A stretch of 5,609 nt of DNA from an uncultured Oscillospiraceae bacterium (GTDB lineage: Bacteria > Bacillota > Clostridia > Oscillospirales > Oscillospiraceae), in contig CAADUV010000090.1 in NCBI GenBank assembly GCA_900752305.1, forward strand, positions 1 through 5,609, in the 5' to 3' direction. The translations under genes and the position numbers were made by a program. Shown here in pieces: positions 1-5,169 of the stretch. The notes under the pieces were generated by a model that saw nothing but the letters and a program-made list of their open reading frames with translations, had not been told where the DNA came from and ran no database searches. The first letter of the stretch is position 1; each line of letters begins with the position of its first letter.

Positions 1-672
1 ATGAGAACGGTGTTCTTTGAATTGTGTTGGCGTAAGGACACGCGTTTGCTGATTTAAGCTTTTCCGCCCCTTGCGGTCAGTTCCTAGGTTATTCAGTGTG
101 AGTAAATCCGTCAATTCCCATTTGCTATAGGAAGTAATATTTTTGAATATGCTGTAGTGATCGTCAGGCAAATATTCGCAATTTAGCAGGGAGCACCATT
201 GCTGTTTCAAATACTTATGATCGAGATTATCGAAGAAATGTGTAAAATCTCCGATCATAATATAACAATCACCAAGCATTCTAATAAAGCTAAAAGCCTT
301 TTTTGAAAAATGAATGTTACTTTTATAGAGATTTGTGCGATAAGCTATAGCAACATCAGATAAACCGTCATTTAGCACTCTTTCGTTATAAAGTCTATTA
401 AGTATGAAACTATAGTATTGAAAAATGCAACGATCAATATGAGCTGCATAGCAAATATCTCGTTCTTTTACACTGATCCCCTCGTCTTTGTTGAATTTTG
501 TCATTTTTATTTTATAGTGAATAAAAGGGTAAAAACCATGTGTAGCTACTTTGTGTGGATTTGATATATATAGTGCTTGCTTTCCAATATCAGTGCGCAA
601 ATCAAAATGAGCATAAGGCTTTTTGCTGCGTTTAATAGTATCTGCAGAATGTAACCAGTCGTAGTCCGTCAT
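1..672 (-). CDS. drt2: DRT2-type (UG2) defence reverse transcriptase, N-terminal 224 residues, cut by window edge
   Basis: The minus-strand reading frame is open from ATG at 672-670 to the window edge, 224 codons with no stop, and continues beyond position 1. An AAGGAG ribosome binding site (677-682) lies 4 nt before the ATG. Residues 75-81 (YAAHIDR) and 109-112 (IAYR) resemble conserved blocks of bacterial 'unknown group'/Abi-like reverse transcriptases. Residues 141-152 (GDFTHFFDNLDH) fit RT motif A, with D142 the expected metal-binding aspartate. The palm YxDD box and thumb lie outside the window, so an intact active site cannot be confirmed. Known DRT2 enzymes (studied in Klebsiella pneumoniae) copy an upstream ncRNA into concatemeric cDNA that encodes a toxic stop-free protein after phage infection. 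The DRT2 call rests mainly on the ncRNA and junction promoter just upstream. The RT fragment alone supports only a UG/DRT-type RT. AT-rich codon use unlike the neighbouring genes suggests horizontal acquisition. Confidence 0.87.
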   Translation of the reverse strand, partial: MTDYDWLHSADTIKRSKKPYAHFDLRTDIGKQALYISNPHKVATHGFYPFIHYKIKMTKFNKDEGISVKERDICYAAHIDRCIFQYYSFILNRLYNERVLNDGLSDVAIAYRTNLYKSNIHFSKKAFSFIRMLGDCYIMIGDFTHFFDNLDHKYLKQQWCSLLNCEYLPDDHYSIFKNITSYSKWELTDLLTLNNLGTDRKGRKSLNQQTRVLTPTQFKEHRSH

Positions 673-691
673 AAATCTCCTTAATTTGCAA

Positions 692-733
692 TACCCACTG
701 ACATGGAGGATAGCATTCCTAAGCCAGTGGGTA
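692..733 (-). other. 3' stem-loop of the ncRNA, next to the RT ribosome binding site
   Basis: TACCCACTG (733-725 in the transcript) pairs perfectly over 9 bp with CAGTGGGTA (700-692). The apical part can form a further AGGA/TCCT helix. No U-tract follows, so it is not a typical terminator. It may be the RT-binding or 3'-end element of the ncRNA and could limit read-through into the RT message. Confidence 0.7.
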
Positions 734-835
734 ATATTGTTAAAACGTGGTTTCTCTAAAGTGCCAAAAATGGCGTGCATATAAAGATGCCAGCTATCCG
801 GTTTTGCAATTCTCGACTATGATATAATCGAGTGG

Positions 836-859
836 AAGGAGGTTATCATACCCGCTATG
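836..859 (+). promoter_or_regulatory. Shine-Dalgarno and ATG of the predicted neo mRNA
   Basis: AAGGAGG at 836-842 begins about 8 nt after the TATAAT box, so it would sit at the very 5' end of the mRNA made from the junction promoter. The only in-frame ATG of the repeat is at 857-859, 14 nt beyond the SD. That spacing is longer than usual, so an ATA or ATC start at 848 or 845 cannot be excluded. Confidence 0.55.
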
Positions 860-897
860 TGTATTGCAGTTCTGACATCCGAATGGGTGCCAGTCTG

Positions 898-948
898 GTC
901 AACAGCAGTCCAGGAATTCCTTGCCGGAATTATACTGGAGGAGTTGAC
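898..948 (-). other. Long hairpin within the ncRNA template region
   Basis: GTCAAC (948-943) pairs with GTTGAC (903-898). Inside are CCAG/CTGG and AATTCC/GGAATT helices closed by a GGCAA loop, making a long stem with small internal loops. The GTCAAC arm is also the complement of the neo -35 region, so the same bases serve RNA structure and a promoter element. Confidence 0.7.
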
Positions 949-988
949 AACAATCCCTTTCCCCCACACCTACGTGTGAAACATTTTT

Positions 989-1017
989 ATTATAGCAGAG
1001 ATTTTTAGAATACTCAA
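989..1017 (-). promoter_or_regulatory. Promoter of the ncRNA-RT operon
   Basis: Read on the minus strand, TTGAGT (1017-1012) is followed by exactly 17 nt and then a perfect TATAAT (994-989). The DNA upstream (about 1020-1080) is very AT-rich and could act as an UP element. A start near 982 would begin the transcript just before the CACAC hairpin. This is the only strong minus-strand promoter upstream of the reverse transcriptase. Confidence 0.85.
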
Positions 1018-1130
1018 CTGGCACTTTCGCAAATTGAATGCTAATTTAGAAAAATTTATATATTATTCACAATTTGTGGATTTAACGCTAAAGTACCTAT
1101 GCATACAAGGAAAAGAAAGGGTTAGAACAA
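1018..1130. other. AT-rich intergenic stretch between sulP and the ncRNA promoter
   Basis: No gene is supported here. The stretch follows the stop codon of the SulP gene and marks a sharp change from GC-rich to AT-rich sequence. TTCACAAT (1066-1073) and ATTGTGAA (1133-1140) form an 8-bp inverted repeat. There is no clear intrinsic terminator for sulP. It is the likely edge of the acquired defence block. Confidence 0.5.
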
Positions 1131-3263
1131 CTATTGTGAACCTTTTTTTACTCTCTCCCGCACCTCCTCCAAGTGCCGACTGGTCTCCGGATACCGCTCC
1201 TTCAAGTAATGCGCCAGCGCCTGCCGATGCTCCGCCAGCTGTTGGGACACTTCTGGGTACTCCTGCCGGAGCTTAGCGGCGATCTCTGCGCGCTCCTGTT
1301 CTAAGGTGGAGAGCACTTCGCCCTCTGGCCGCTCCAGCAGCTTGGCCAGCTCCGCCAGATGCTCTTCCAGGTGCGCCAGCACGTCGTCCCGGTCCATGAC
1401 GCCCTGCCAGCGACCACTGTGCAGCAGGCGCACCAGGGCGTAGGCACGCTCCTCCTTGTTGGTGTGGGCCAGGGTGTCGATGAGCTGACCGGTCAGGTGC
1501 TCCATCTCCGCCTCGGCGTCTTTGCCGTAGGCCCACTGGATCTCTTGGCTGTACCGCAGCAGCTCCGGCACTGTCCGCCGCAGGCCGGTGGGGAGGAACC
1601 GCAGCAGCTGTTCCTGTACGATACCGGTATCCAGCAGGGCAGCGTACATGGTGCGGTGTACCGCCCCTTCCGCTACCAGCTCTCCAGCACCGAACCGGCG
1701 CAGCTCGTCGTTGACTTGGCCGATGTGTTCGGTGAGATAGAACCGGATGCCGCGGGCTTTCAGTTTCCGATACAGGATCACCAGCCGGTCGGCGGCGGAC
1801 ACGTCCACACTGACGATGCCGCTGGCGTCCACGATGACCGCCTTGGTGTCCGGCGTGATGGCATCCTCCAAATCCTGCTGGAACAGGGCCACGTTGGCAA
1901 AAAACAGGCTCCCACTGAACCGGTACAGCACCACATGGGGCAGAGGCTGCGCGTCACCCATCCGGTCTAAGGGATAGAAACCGGGATGGTCAGGGATGAC
2001 CCCCAAAAAGTCCCGGCGAGGCTGGGAGCTGCGCAGGATGACGTCGGCGAAGGAGAGCACCACGCCGATGACCACGCCGTAAATGGTGCCCAGCACCAGC
2101 ACCCCGGCGAAAGCGCCCATAAAGATGTAAAATTCCTTCCGGTTGGCCTGGAACAGCCGGTGCGCCAGGTCAAATTCCACCGCCCCCAGCAGAGCGGAGA
2201 TGACGATGGCCGTCAAGATGGGCACAGGCAGATATTGAATGAACCCGGTGCAAAAGAGCAGCAGCGCACCCATCAGGACAGCCGCCGCCAGAGACACCAG
2301 CTGGGTGTGCCCACCGAACTGCTCATTCATAGACGAGCGGGACACACTGCCGTTCACCGGGCAGCACCCCACTAGGCAGGCGGCGAAATTGGCCAGGGAA
2401 AAGCTCAAGATCTCTCGGTTGTCGCTGAGCTGGTAGTCGTTGCGCAGAGCGAAGCTGTTTTCCGCCAGCAGCGTCTCCGCCATGATGACGATGGCCACCG
2501 ATAGGCTCATACCCAGCCCCTTCACCGGCGTCAGCAGGGAGAAGTCCGGCAGATGCAGTCCCGGTAGCCCCGGTGCCACCGGAGACAGACAGGGGACACC
2601 GCGTCCCGCCAGGTCAAACCAAGCGGAGGCGGCGGCACCGGCCACCATGATGAGGATGGCCATGGGGAACTTGGGCAAAAAACGTTTCGCCAGCAGCAAA
2701 ATTGCCAGTGCAGCCACCCCCAGCCCCAGGGACAACCAGTGGACGGACTGACCGGCGCCGAGGATGTGCTCCACCAGCTCCAATAGTTCCCCCGTCCCGG
2801 CGGCGTGCCCCATGAGCTTGGGCACCTGCATGAGGATGATGGTGCAGCAAATGCCGCTGATAAAGCCGCCCATGACGGGTGCCGAGATGAAATTGAGCAC
2901 TTTTCCCGCCTTTAGCAGGGCGAACAGCAGCAGCCACACCCCCGTATAAAAGGCCAGCAGCGGCACCATGGCAATGGCACCCTCCGAGCCGAGGGGGATG
3001 CCCAGTCCTGCCACCATACTGCCCACCATGGCCGCTGGCGCGGCGTCCACGCCAAAAATAAACTGGGGAGAGGTGGAGAAAAGGGCAAACAAAAGGACCG
3101 GCAGCACCGACCCATACAGACCGTAGGCCGCTGGCAGACCGGCGATCTGGGCGTAGCCCATGGAGATGGGGATGGAGACTGCGGCGATGACCACGCCGGA
3201 CAACAAGTCCTGCCGGAGATAGCACCGCTGATAACCGGACAGGGTTTTGAGCAAAACATTCAT
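1131..3263 (-). CDS. SulP-family anion transporter with STAS domain and charged C-terminal extension
   Basis: The 710-residue protein begins MNVLLKTL, with AAAGGAG (3274-3280) 10 nt upstream. An in-frame ATG at 3308 lacks a ribosome binding site and was not used. Residues about 18-405 form the multi-span SulP membrane domain, with SulP-like blocks at 46-80 (YGLYGS, FSTSPQF). A STAS domain spans about 443-548, with GSLFFAN at 451-457 and the DASG phosphoacceptor-like motif at 479-482. SulP proteins move sulfate, bicarbonate or other anions across the cytoplasmic membrane; the substrate here cannot be read from sequence. Residues about 550-710 form an extra region rich in Glu, Arg, Lys, Leu and Ala, probably long helices or coiled coil, ending in repeated KERYPE/RQEYPE-like segments. 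Bacterial SulP proteins usually end soon after STAS. It lies on the same strand as azlCD, 154 bp downstream, and may be transcribed separately. Confidence 0.9.
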   Translation of the reverse strand: MNVLLKTLSGYQRCYLRQDLLSGVVIAAVSIPISMGYAQIAGLPAAYGLYGSVLPVLLFALFSTSPQFIFGVDAAPAAMVGSMVAGLGIPLGSEGAIAMVPLLAFYTGVWLLLFALLKAGKVLNFISAPVMGGFISGICCTIILMQVPKLMGHAAGTGELLELVEHILGAGQSVHWLSLGLGVAALAILLLAKRFLPKFPMAILIMVAGAAASAWFDLAGRGVPCLSPVAPGLPGLHLPDFSLLTPVKGLGMSLSVAIVIMAETLLAENSFALRNDYQLSDNREILSFSLANFAACLVGCCPVNGSVSRSSMNEQFGGHTQLVSLAAAVLMGALLLFCTGFIQYLPVPILTAIVISALLGAVEFDLAHRLFQANRKEFYIFMGAFAGVLVLGTIYGVVIGVVLSFADVILRSSQPRRDFLGVIPDHPGFYPLDRMGDAQPLPHVVLYRFSGSLFFANVALFQQDLEDAITPDTKAVIVDASGIVSVDVSAADRLVILYRKLKARGIRFYLTEHIGQVNDELRRFGAGELVAEGAVHRTMYAALLDTGIVQEQLLRFLPTGLRRTVPELLRYSQEIQWAYGKDAEAEMEHLTGQLIDTLAHTNKEERAYALVRLLHSGRWQGVMDRDDVLAHLEEHLAELAKLLERPEGEVLSTLEQERAEIAAKLRQEYPEVSQQLAEHRQALAHYLKERYPETSRHLEEVRERVKKGSQ

Positions 3264-3293
3264 GGGGTAGAAACTCCTTTCGGAACAAAGAGA

Positions 3294-3316
3294 ACGGGAC
3301 GGCAGCACCGTCCCGT
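3294..3316 (-). terminator. GC-rich hairpin with T-rich tail in the sulP leader
   Basis: ACGGGACGG and CCGTCCCGT form a perfect 9-bp stem with a 5-nt loop, followed on the minus strand by TCTCTTTG. It sits about 100 bp after azlD and 31 nt before the sulP start. It could be the azlCD terminator or a sulP leader attenuator. The T-tract is interrupted, so the call is tentative. Confidence 0.4.
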
Positions 3317-3363
3317 CGTTGGGAAATCGTTAGGGTTTTGGGTCATCCATATGGTAACATATC

Positions 3364-3393
3364 CCCCCTCTAAATGCAATGAAATAGAGGGGG
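3364..3393. repeat. Inverted repeat downstream of azlD
   Basis: CCCCCTCTA (3364-3372) and TAGAGGGGG (3385-3393) form a perfect 9-bp stem with a 12-nt loop, starting 25 nt after the azlD stop codon. No T-tract follows on either strand, so it is not a standard intrinsic terminator. It may stabilise the azlCD mRNA 3' end. Confidence 0.5.
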
Positions 3394-3417
3394 ATAAAAG
3401 GGAGAGAGGATAGCAGA

Positions 3418-3744
3418 TCACACAAAGCAGCACTGCACCAAAACCATATGCAGCACCGTACCAGCCACCAAGCTCAGCACCATATTCCGTTTCCGAAGGT
3501 GAACCACCACCACACAGGCCAAAGAGATCAGCTCCGGCAGACCATAATAAGCGGTGAACAAAGCGTCCTTCAGGCAGTAGATGACCAAAAAGCCCATGAC
3601 CGCCGCCGGCAGCACCCGACCCAGCCGGACGATGGCATCCGGCAGTTTTTTCCCCTCCGGGAAGAGGGCGAAGGGCAGGAACCGGGTGGTCACGGTGCCC
3701 AGTACCACCATGGCGATGGTGAGGATGCGTTCTGTTACGGTCAT
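3418..3744 (-). CDS. azlD: AzlD family, small subunit of branched-chain amino acid exporter
   Basis: This 108-residue hydrophobic protein has the family length and the TRFLPF motif at 20-25, followed by a P-E-G-K-K-L-P-D-A segment and about four membrane spans. The LGRVLPAAVMGFLVIYCL stretch is typical of AzlD. It works with AzlC in the cytoplasmic membrane to export branched-chain amino acids and their analogues; Bacillus subtilis azlCD is the reference. Its ATG overlaps the azlC stop as ATGA, a sign of translational coupling in one operon. The exact substrate is inferred from the family. Confidence 0.93.
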   Translation of the reverse strand: MTVTERILTIAMVVLGTVTTRFLPFALFPEGKKLPDAIVRLGRVLPAAVMGFLVIYCLKDALFTAYYGLPELISLACVVVVHLRKRNMVLSLVAGTVLHMVLVQCCFV

Positions 3745-4439
3745 ACCGATCCCTCCCGTTCCTTAGGTTCCCGTTTGCCGTCCAGGCAGACGCAGAGGAC
3801 GATGAGCGCCAGGGCAGGCAGGATGAAGTTCTTGCTTCCCAGCACCAGCAAGCACACCAGGGCAATGCCCAGTCCCATCCAGCCCGAGCGCTGTTTCTCC
3901 CTGCCCTCCAGCTGCCCCAGGAAGAGGACGGTGATGAGGGCGGTCAGAATAAAGTCCACACCGTTGGTGTTGATGGGCAGAGCGGAGCCCACCAGATAAC
4001 CCAGGGCGCTGCTGGACACCCAGTAGATTTGATCTAATAAAGTGATGAAGAAGTAGAACCAACCCCGATCCACCCCTTCCGGCGGGGTGATGGCACTGTT
4101 CAGGGCAAAGGTCTCGTCGCACATCCCGAAGATGAGATACCCCTTCTTCCACCCCATGTCCCGATACTTGCCCAGCATGGCCAAGCCATAGAACAGGTGG
4201 CGGGCGTTGACCATGAGGGTCATGATGAAGGCGTTGAGGGGTTGGAAAGTGCCCACCAGCAAGTTCACCGTGACGAACTCCATGGAGCCGGCAAAGATGA
4301 AGATGCTCATGGCCAGGATGTAGAAGATGGGCAGACCCATGCTCTTCATGAGCAGGCCGTAGGATAGTCCTAAAAAGAGAAATTCCACCCAAATAGATAC
4401 GGTGTAGGGGAAAGCCGCCCGAAGGGCTTTTCGTTTCAT
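3741..4439 (-). CDS. azlC: AzlC family, large subunit of branched-chain amino acid exporter
   Basis: This 232-residue membrane protein has the AzlC signatures AGSMEF (about 50-55), NARHLFYG (78-85) and DETFAL (108-113), and several hydrophobic spans. The start at 4439 is preceded by GGAG (4450-4453) with 10 nt spacing. The protein ends in a short charged tail (about 221-232), and its TGA overlaps the azlD ATG by 4 nt. With AzlD it forms a branched-chain amino acid export complex. The divergent XRE/cupin regulator next door and the repeated motif between them suggest that this operon is regulated locally. Confidence 0.94.
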   Translation of the reverse strand: MKRKALRAAFPYTVSIWVEFLFLGLSYGLLMKSMGLPIFYILAMSIFIFAGSMEFVTVNLLVGTFQPLNAFIMTLMVNARHLFYGLAMLGKYRDMGWKKGYLIFGMCDETFALNSAITPPEGVDRGWFYFFITLLDQIYWVSSSALGYLVGSALPINTNGVDFILTALITVLFLGQLEGREKQRSGWMGLGIALVCLLVLGSKNFILPALALIVLCVCLDGKREPKEREGSV

Positions 4440-4458
4440 CTCGGCTCAACTCCAATCT

Positions 4459-4483
4459 CCCTTGCCTTTGCGGCAGGGTTTTT
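4459..4483 (+). other. Terminator-like hairpin in the divergent promoter region
   Basis: CCCT-t-GCC (4459-4466) pairs with GGCAGGG (4472-4478) around a 5-nt loop, followed by TTTTT. It looks like a plus-strand intrinsic terminator, yet no plus-strand gene precedes it. It could stop antisense transcription coming out of azlC. Confidence 0.4.
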
Positions 4484-4490
4484 GTATAAT
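4462..4490 (+). promoter_or_regulatory. Probable promoter of the XRE/cupin regulator
   Basis: TTGCCT (4462-4467), 17 nt, then a perfect TATAAT (4485-4490). A start near 4497 gives a leader of about 95 nt that contains the ATCGAAC copies, allowing autoregulation. Confidence 0.6.
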
Positions 4491-4514
4491 GAAGGTATCA
4501 TACATCGAACGCAA
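4486..4514 (-). promoter_or_regulatory. Probable azlCD promoter
   Basis: On the minus strand, TTGCGT (4514-4509) is followed by 17 nt and CATTAT (4491-4486). The -35 overlaps an ATCGAAC copy (4504-4510), so a regulator bound there would block it. The -10 overlaps the opposing -10 of the regulator gene, so the two promoters are likely mutually exclusive. Confidence 0.55.
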
Positions 4515-4561
4515 AGACAGTTTATCGAACGATGTTGCAATATATCTTACAACTGTTCGAT
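4504..4561. promoter_or_regulatory. Triple ATCGAAC motif, likely operators of the XRE regulator
   Basis: ATCGAAC occurs at 4504-4510 and 4524-4530 in the same orientation, 20 bp apart, and as the inverted GTTCGAT at 4555-4561. The second and third copies form an inverted pair around an AT-rich centre. The first overlaps the azlC -35. This arrangement between divergent genes fits binding of a dimeric XRE protein at several sites. Confidence 0.55.
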
Positions 4562-4591
4562 ATATTTGTCAACCGGAAAAGGAGCAAGCAG

Positions 4592-5152
4592 ATGGATTGG
4601 GATTTGGGACGGATCATCGCCATGAATTTGAAGCAGCTGCGGACGGAGCGCAGCCTGACCTTGGGACAGCTGGCCAAGGAGTCTGGGGTCAGCAAGGCCA
4701 TCCTGTCCGACATGGAGAAGGGGGAGAGCAACCCCACCATCAACACCATCATCAAGGTGTCCAAAGGGCTGAACGTCCCCTATTCCCGCCTTATGGAGGG
4801 GGTGGAGCCGGAGTCCACCTTGGTGCGGCAGCAGGAGACGGTGATGCAGGCCAACGAGAACCATCACTATCGCATCTTTTGCTATTTCACCACCTCTCCC
4901 AAACGCAACTTCGAGCTGTTTCGGGTGGAGCTGGACCCCAACTCCTCCAACGTCTCCATCGCCCATCCCCCCAAATCCCAGGAATATCTATATGTGCTGG
5001 AAGGGGAGCTGACCTTAGAGACTGAGACAGCATCCTACACCCTGCACCCGGGAGACTCCCTGGGCTTTGCCTCGTCCGTGCCCCACACCTACCACAACCG
5101 GCAGACGGAGCAGGCCGTGTTCCTCTGTATCAATTACCACCCCAACTTTTGA
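4592..5152 (+). CDS. XRE-family transcriptional regulator with C-terminal cupin domain
   Basis: The 186-residue protein starts MDWDLGRI, chosen because AAAGGAG lies 7 nt before this ATG; the upstream ATG at 4532 would add 20 residues with no ribosome binding site. Residues about 8-65 form a helix-turn-helix of the XRE/HTH_3 type (LGQLAKESGVSKAILSDMEKG). Residues about 110-183 form a small cupin barrel, with EYLYVLEGEL in motif 1 and HPGDSLGFASSVPHTYHN in motif 2, probably sensing a small ligand or metal. Regulators of this kind are often next to amino acid exporters. It is divergent from azlCD and likely represses or tunes it from the ATCGAAC sites. The ligand is unknown; branched-chain amino acids are only a guess. 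Confidence 0.92.
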   Translation: MDWDLGRIIAMNLKQLRTERSLTLGQLAKESGVSKAILSDMEKGESNPTINTIIKVSKGLNVPYSRLMEGVEPESTLVRQQETVMQANENHHYRIFCYFTTSPKRNFELFRVELDPNSSNVSIAHPPKSQEYLYVLEGELTLETETASYTLHPGDSLGFASSVPHTYHNRQTEQAVFLCINYHPNF

Positions 5153-5169
5153 GGAGAGAGGAGTCTCTT

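Larger units (their letters stand above)
820..949 (+). promoter_or_regulatory. Split promoter: -10 (820-828) and -35 (944-949), assembled only in concatemeric cDNA
   Basis: The plus strand carries TGATATAAT, an extended -10, at 820-828 and a perfect TTGACA -35 at 944-949, with the -35 downstream of the -10 in the genome. If position 954 is joined to 811, the order becomes TTGACA, 17 nt, TATAAT. This is a 12/12 consensus with optimal spacing and a TG extension. This inverted arrangement is the hallmark of DRT2 neo genes, where the promoter forms across repeat junctions. The extended -10 alone might give weak genomic transcription. Confidence 0.8.
807..954. repeat. CAAT microhomology at the two ends of the predicted template (807-810 and 951-954)
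   Basis: Identical CAAT tetramers (ATTG in the ncRNA) lie 144 nt apart. A cDNA that has copied ATTG near the ncRNA 5' side can re-pair with ATTG at the 3' side and continue copying. This offset is the one that gives both a 17-nt promoter spacer and an open frame. The match is short and its role is inferred. Confidence 0.6.
811..954 (+). other. neo: Predicted 144-nt cDNA repeat unit encoding a stop-free Neo-like protein (cryptic gene)
   Basis: This plus-strand segment is complementary to the ncRNA, so it has the sense of the cDNA. When copies are joined end to end (954 to 811), the unit is 144 nt, or 48 codons, and the frame with codons such as 857-859 ATG contains no stop, so it is endless. 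The repeat starts ILDYDIIEWKEV and ends QEFLAGIILEELTT, with tryptophans in WKEV, SEWV and PVWS; hydrophobic and acidic residues alternate in a way that suggests amphipathic helices. In the linear genome the same frame is open from 785 to a TGA at 977-979. Known DRT2 systems make such a near-endless ORF (Neo), whose expression arrests growth. Joining also creates a perfect promoter (see the split-promoter entry). The unit boundaries are inferred and could shift within the CAAT homology without changing the concatemer. Confidence 0.8.
690..982 (-). ncRNA. DRT2-type template ncRNA upstream of the reverse transcriptase
   Basis: About 290 nt between a consensus promoter and the RT ribosome binding site carry no convincing minus-strand ORF but many inverted repeats. 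In transcript order these are CACAC/GTGTG (978-965), GTCAAC/GTTGAC with inner CCAG/CTGG and AATTCC/GGAATT (948-898), CTGGCA/TGTCAG with one G-U pair (893-872), CTCGA/TCGAG with three more pairs inside (832-812), GCCA-tttt-TGGC (about 775-764) and a perfect 9-bp stem TACCCACTG/CAGTGGGTA (733-692). The 5' end is estimated from the -10 box. The 3' end is unknown; it could be processed near 690 or be continuous with the RT mRNA, since no U-tract terminator is visible. In DRT2 systems such an RNA is both the RT partner and the template. The predicted template is 954-807, leaving about 28 nt of 5' leader and about 115 nt of 3' structured region for RT binding. Confidence 0.85.

Noticed and set aside
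766..770. U5 run in the ncRNA as a DRT9-like poly(dA) template.
   Set aside because: The run is short, sits in a small hairpin loop, and the promoter-junction evidence points to DRT2.
738..860. ACA triplets in the ncRNA (738-740 and 858-860) exactly 120 nt apart, as a possible DRT2 template.
   Set aside because: A 120-nt unit joined there has stop codons in all six frames and does not bring -35 and -10 boxes together. ACA is common enough for the spacing to be chance.
858..977. TGT copies at 858-860 and 975-977, giving a 117-nt unit that is also stop-free in the same frame.
   Set aside because: It does not form a -35/-10 pair, excludes the TATAAT and SD, and would copy into the 5' CACAC hairpin. 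The 144-nt unit explains more.
857..979. A conventional 40-codon plus-strand gene (ATG 857 to TGA 977-979) with extended -10 and SD.
   Set aside because: It lies antisense within the ncRNA and is better explained as part of the endless frame. Some weak genomic expression remains possible.
1034..1276. 80-codon plus-strand ORF beginning in the AT-rich gap.
   Set aside because: Most of it is antisense to the sulP 3' end, it has no ribosome binding site, and its proline/alanine-rich tail is a GC-rich shadow of sulP.
3264..3308. Longer sulP start at 3308.
   Set aside because: No ribosome binding site precedes it, and the extra 15 residues run through the 3294-3316 hairpin and the AAAGGAG site of the better start.
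4532..4591. Longer start of the XRE regulator at 4532.
   Set aside because: No ribosome binding site, and the added codons cover the inverted operator motif. AAAGGAG precedes the ATG at 4592.
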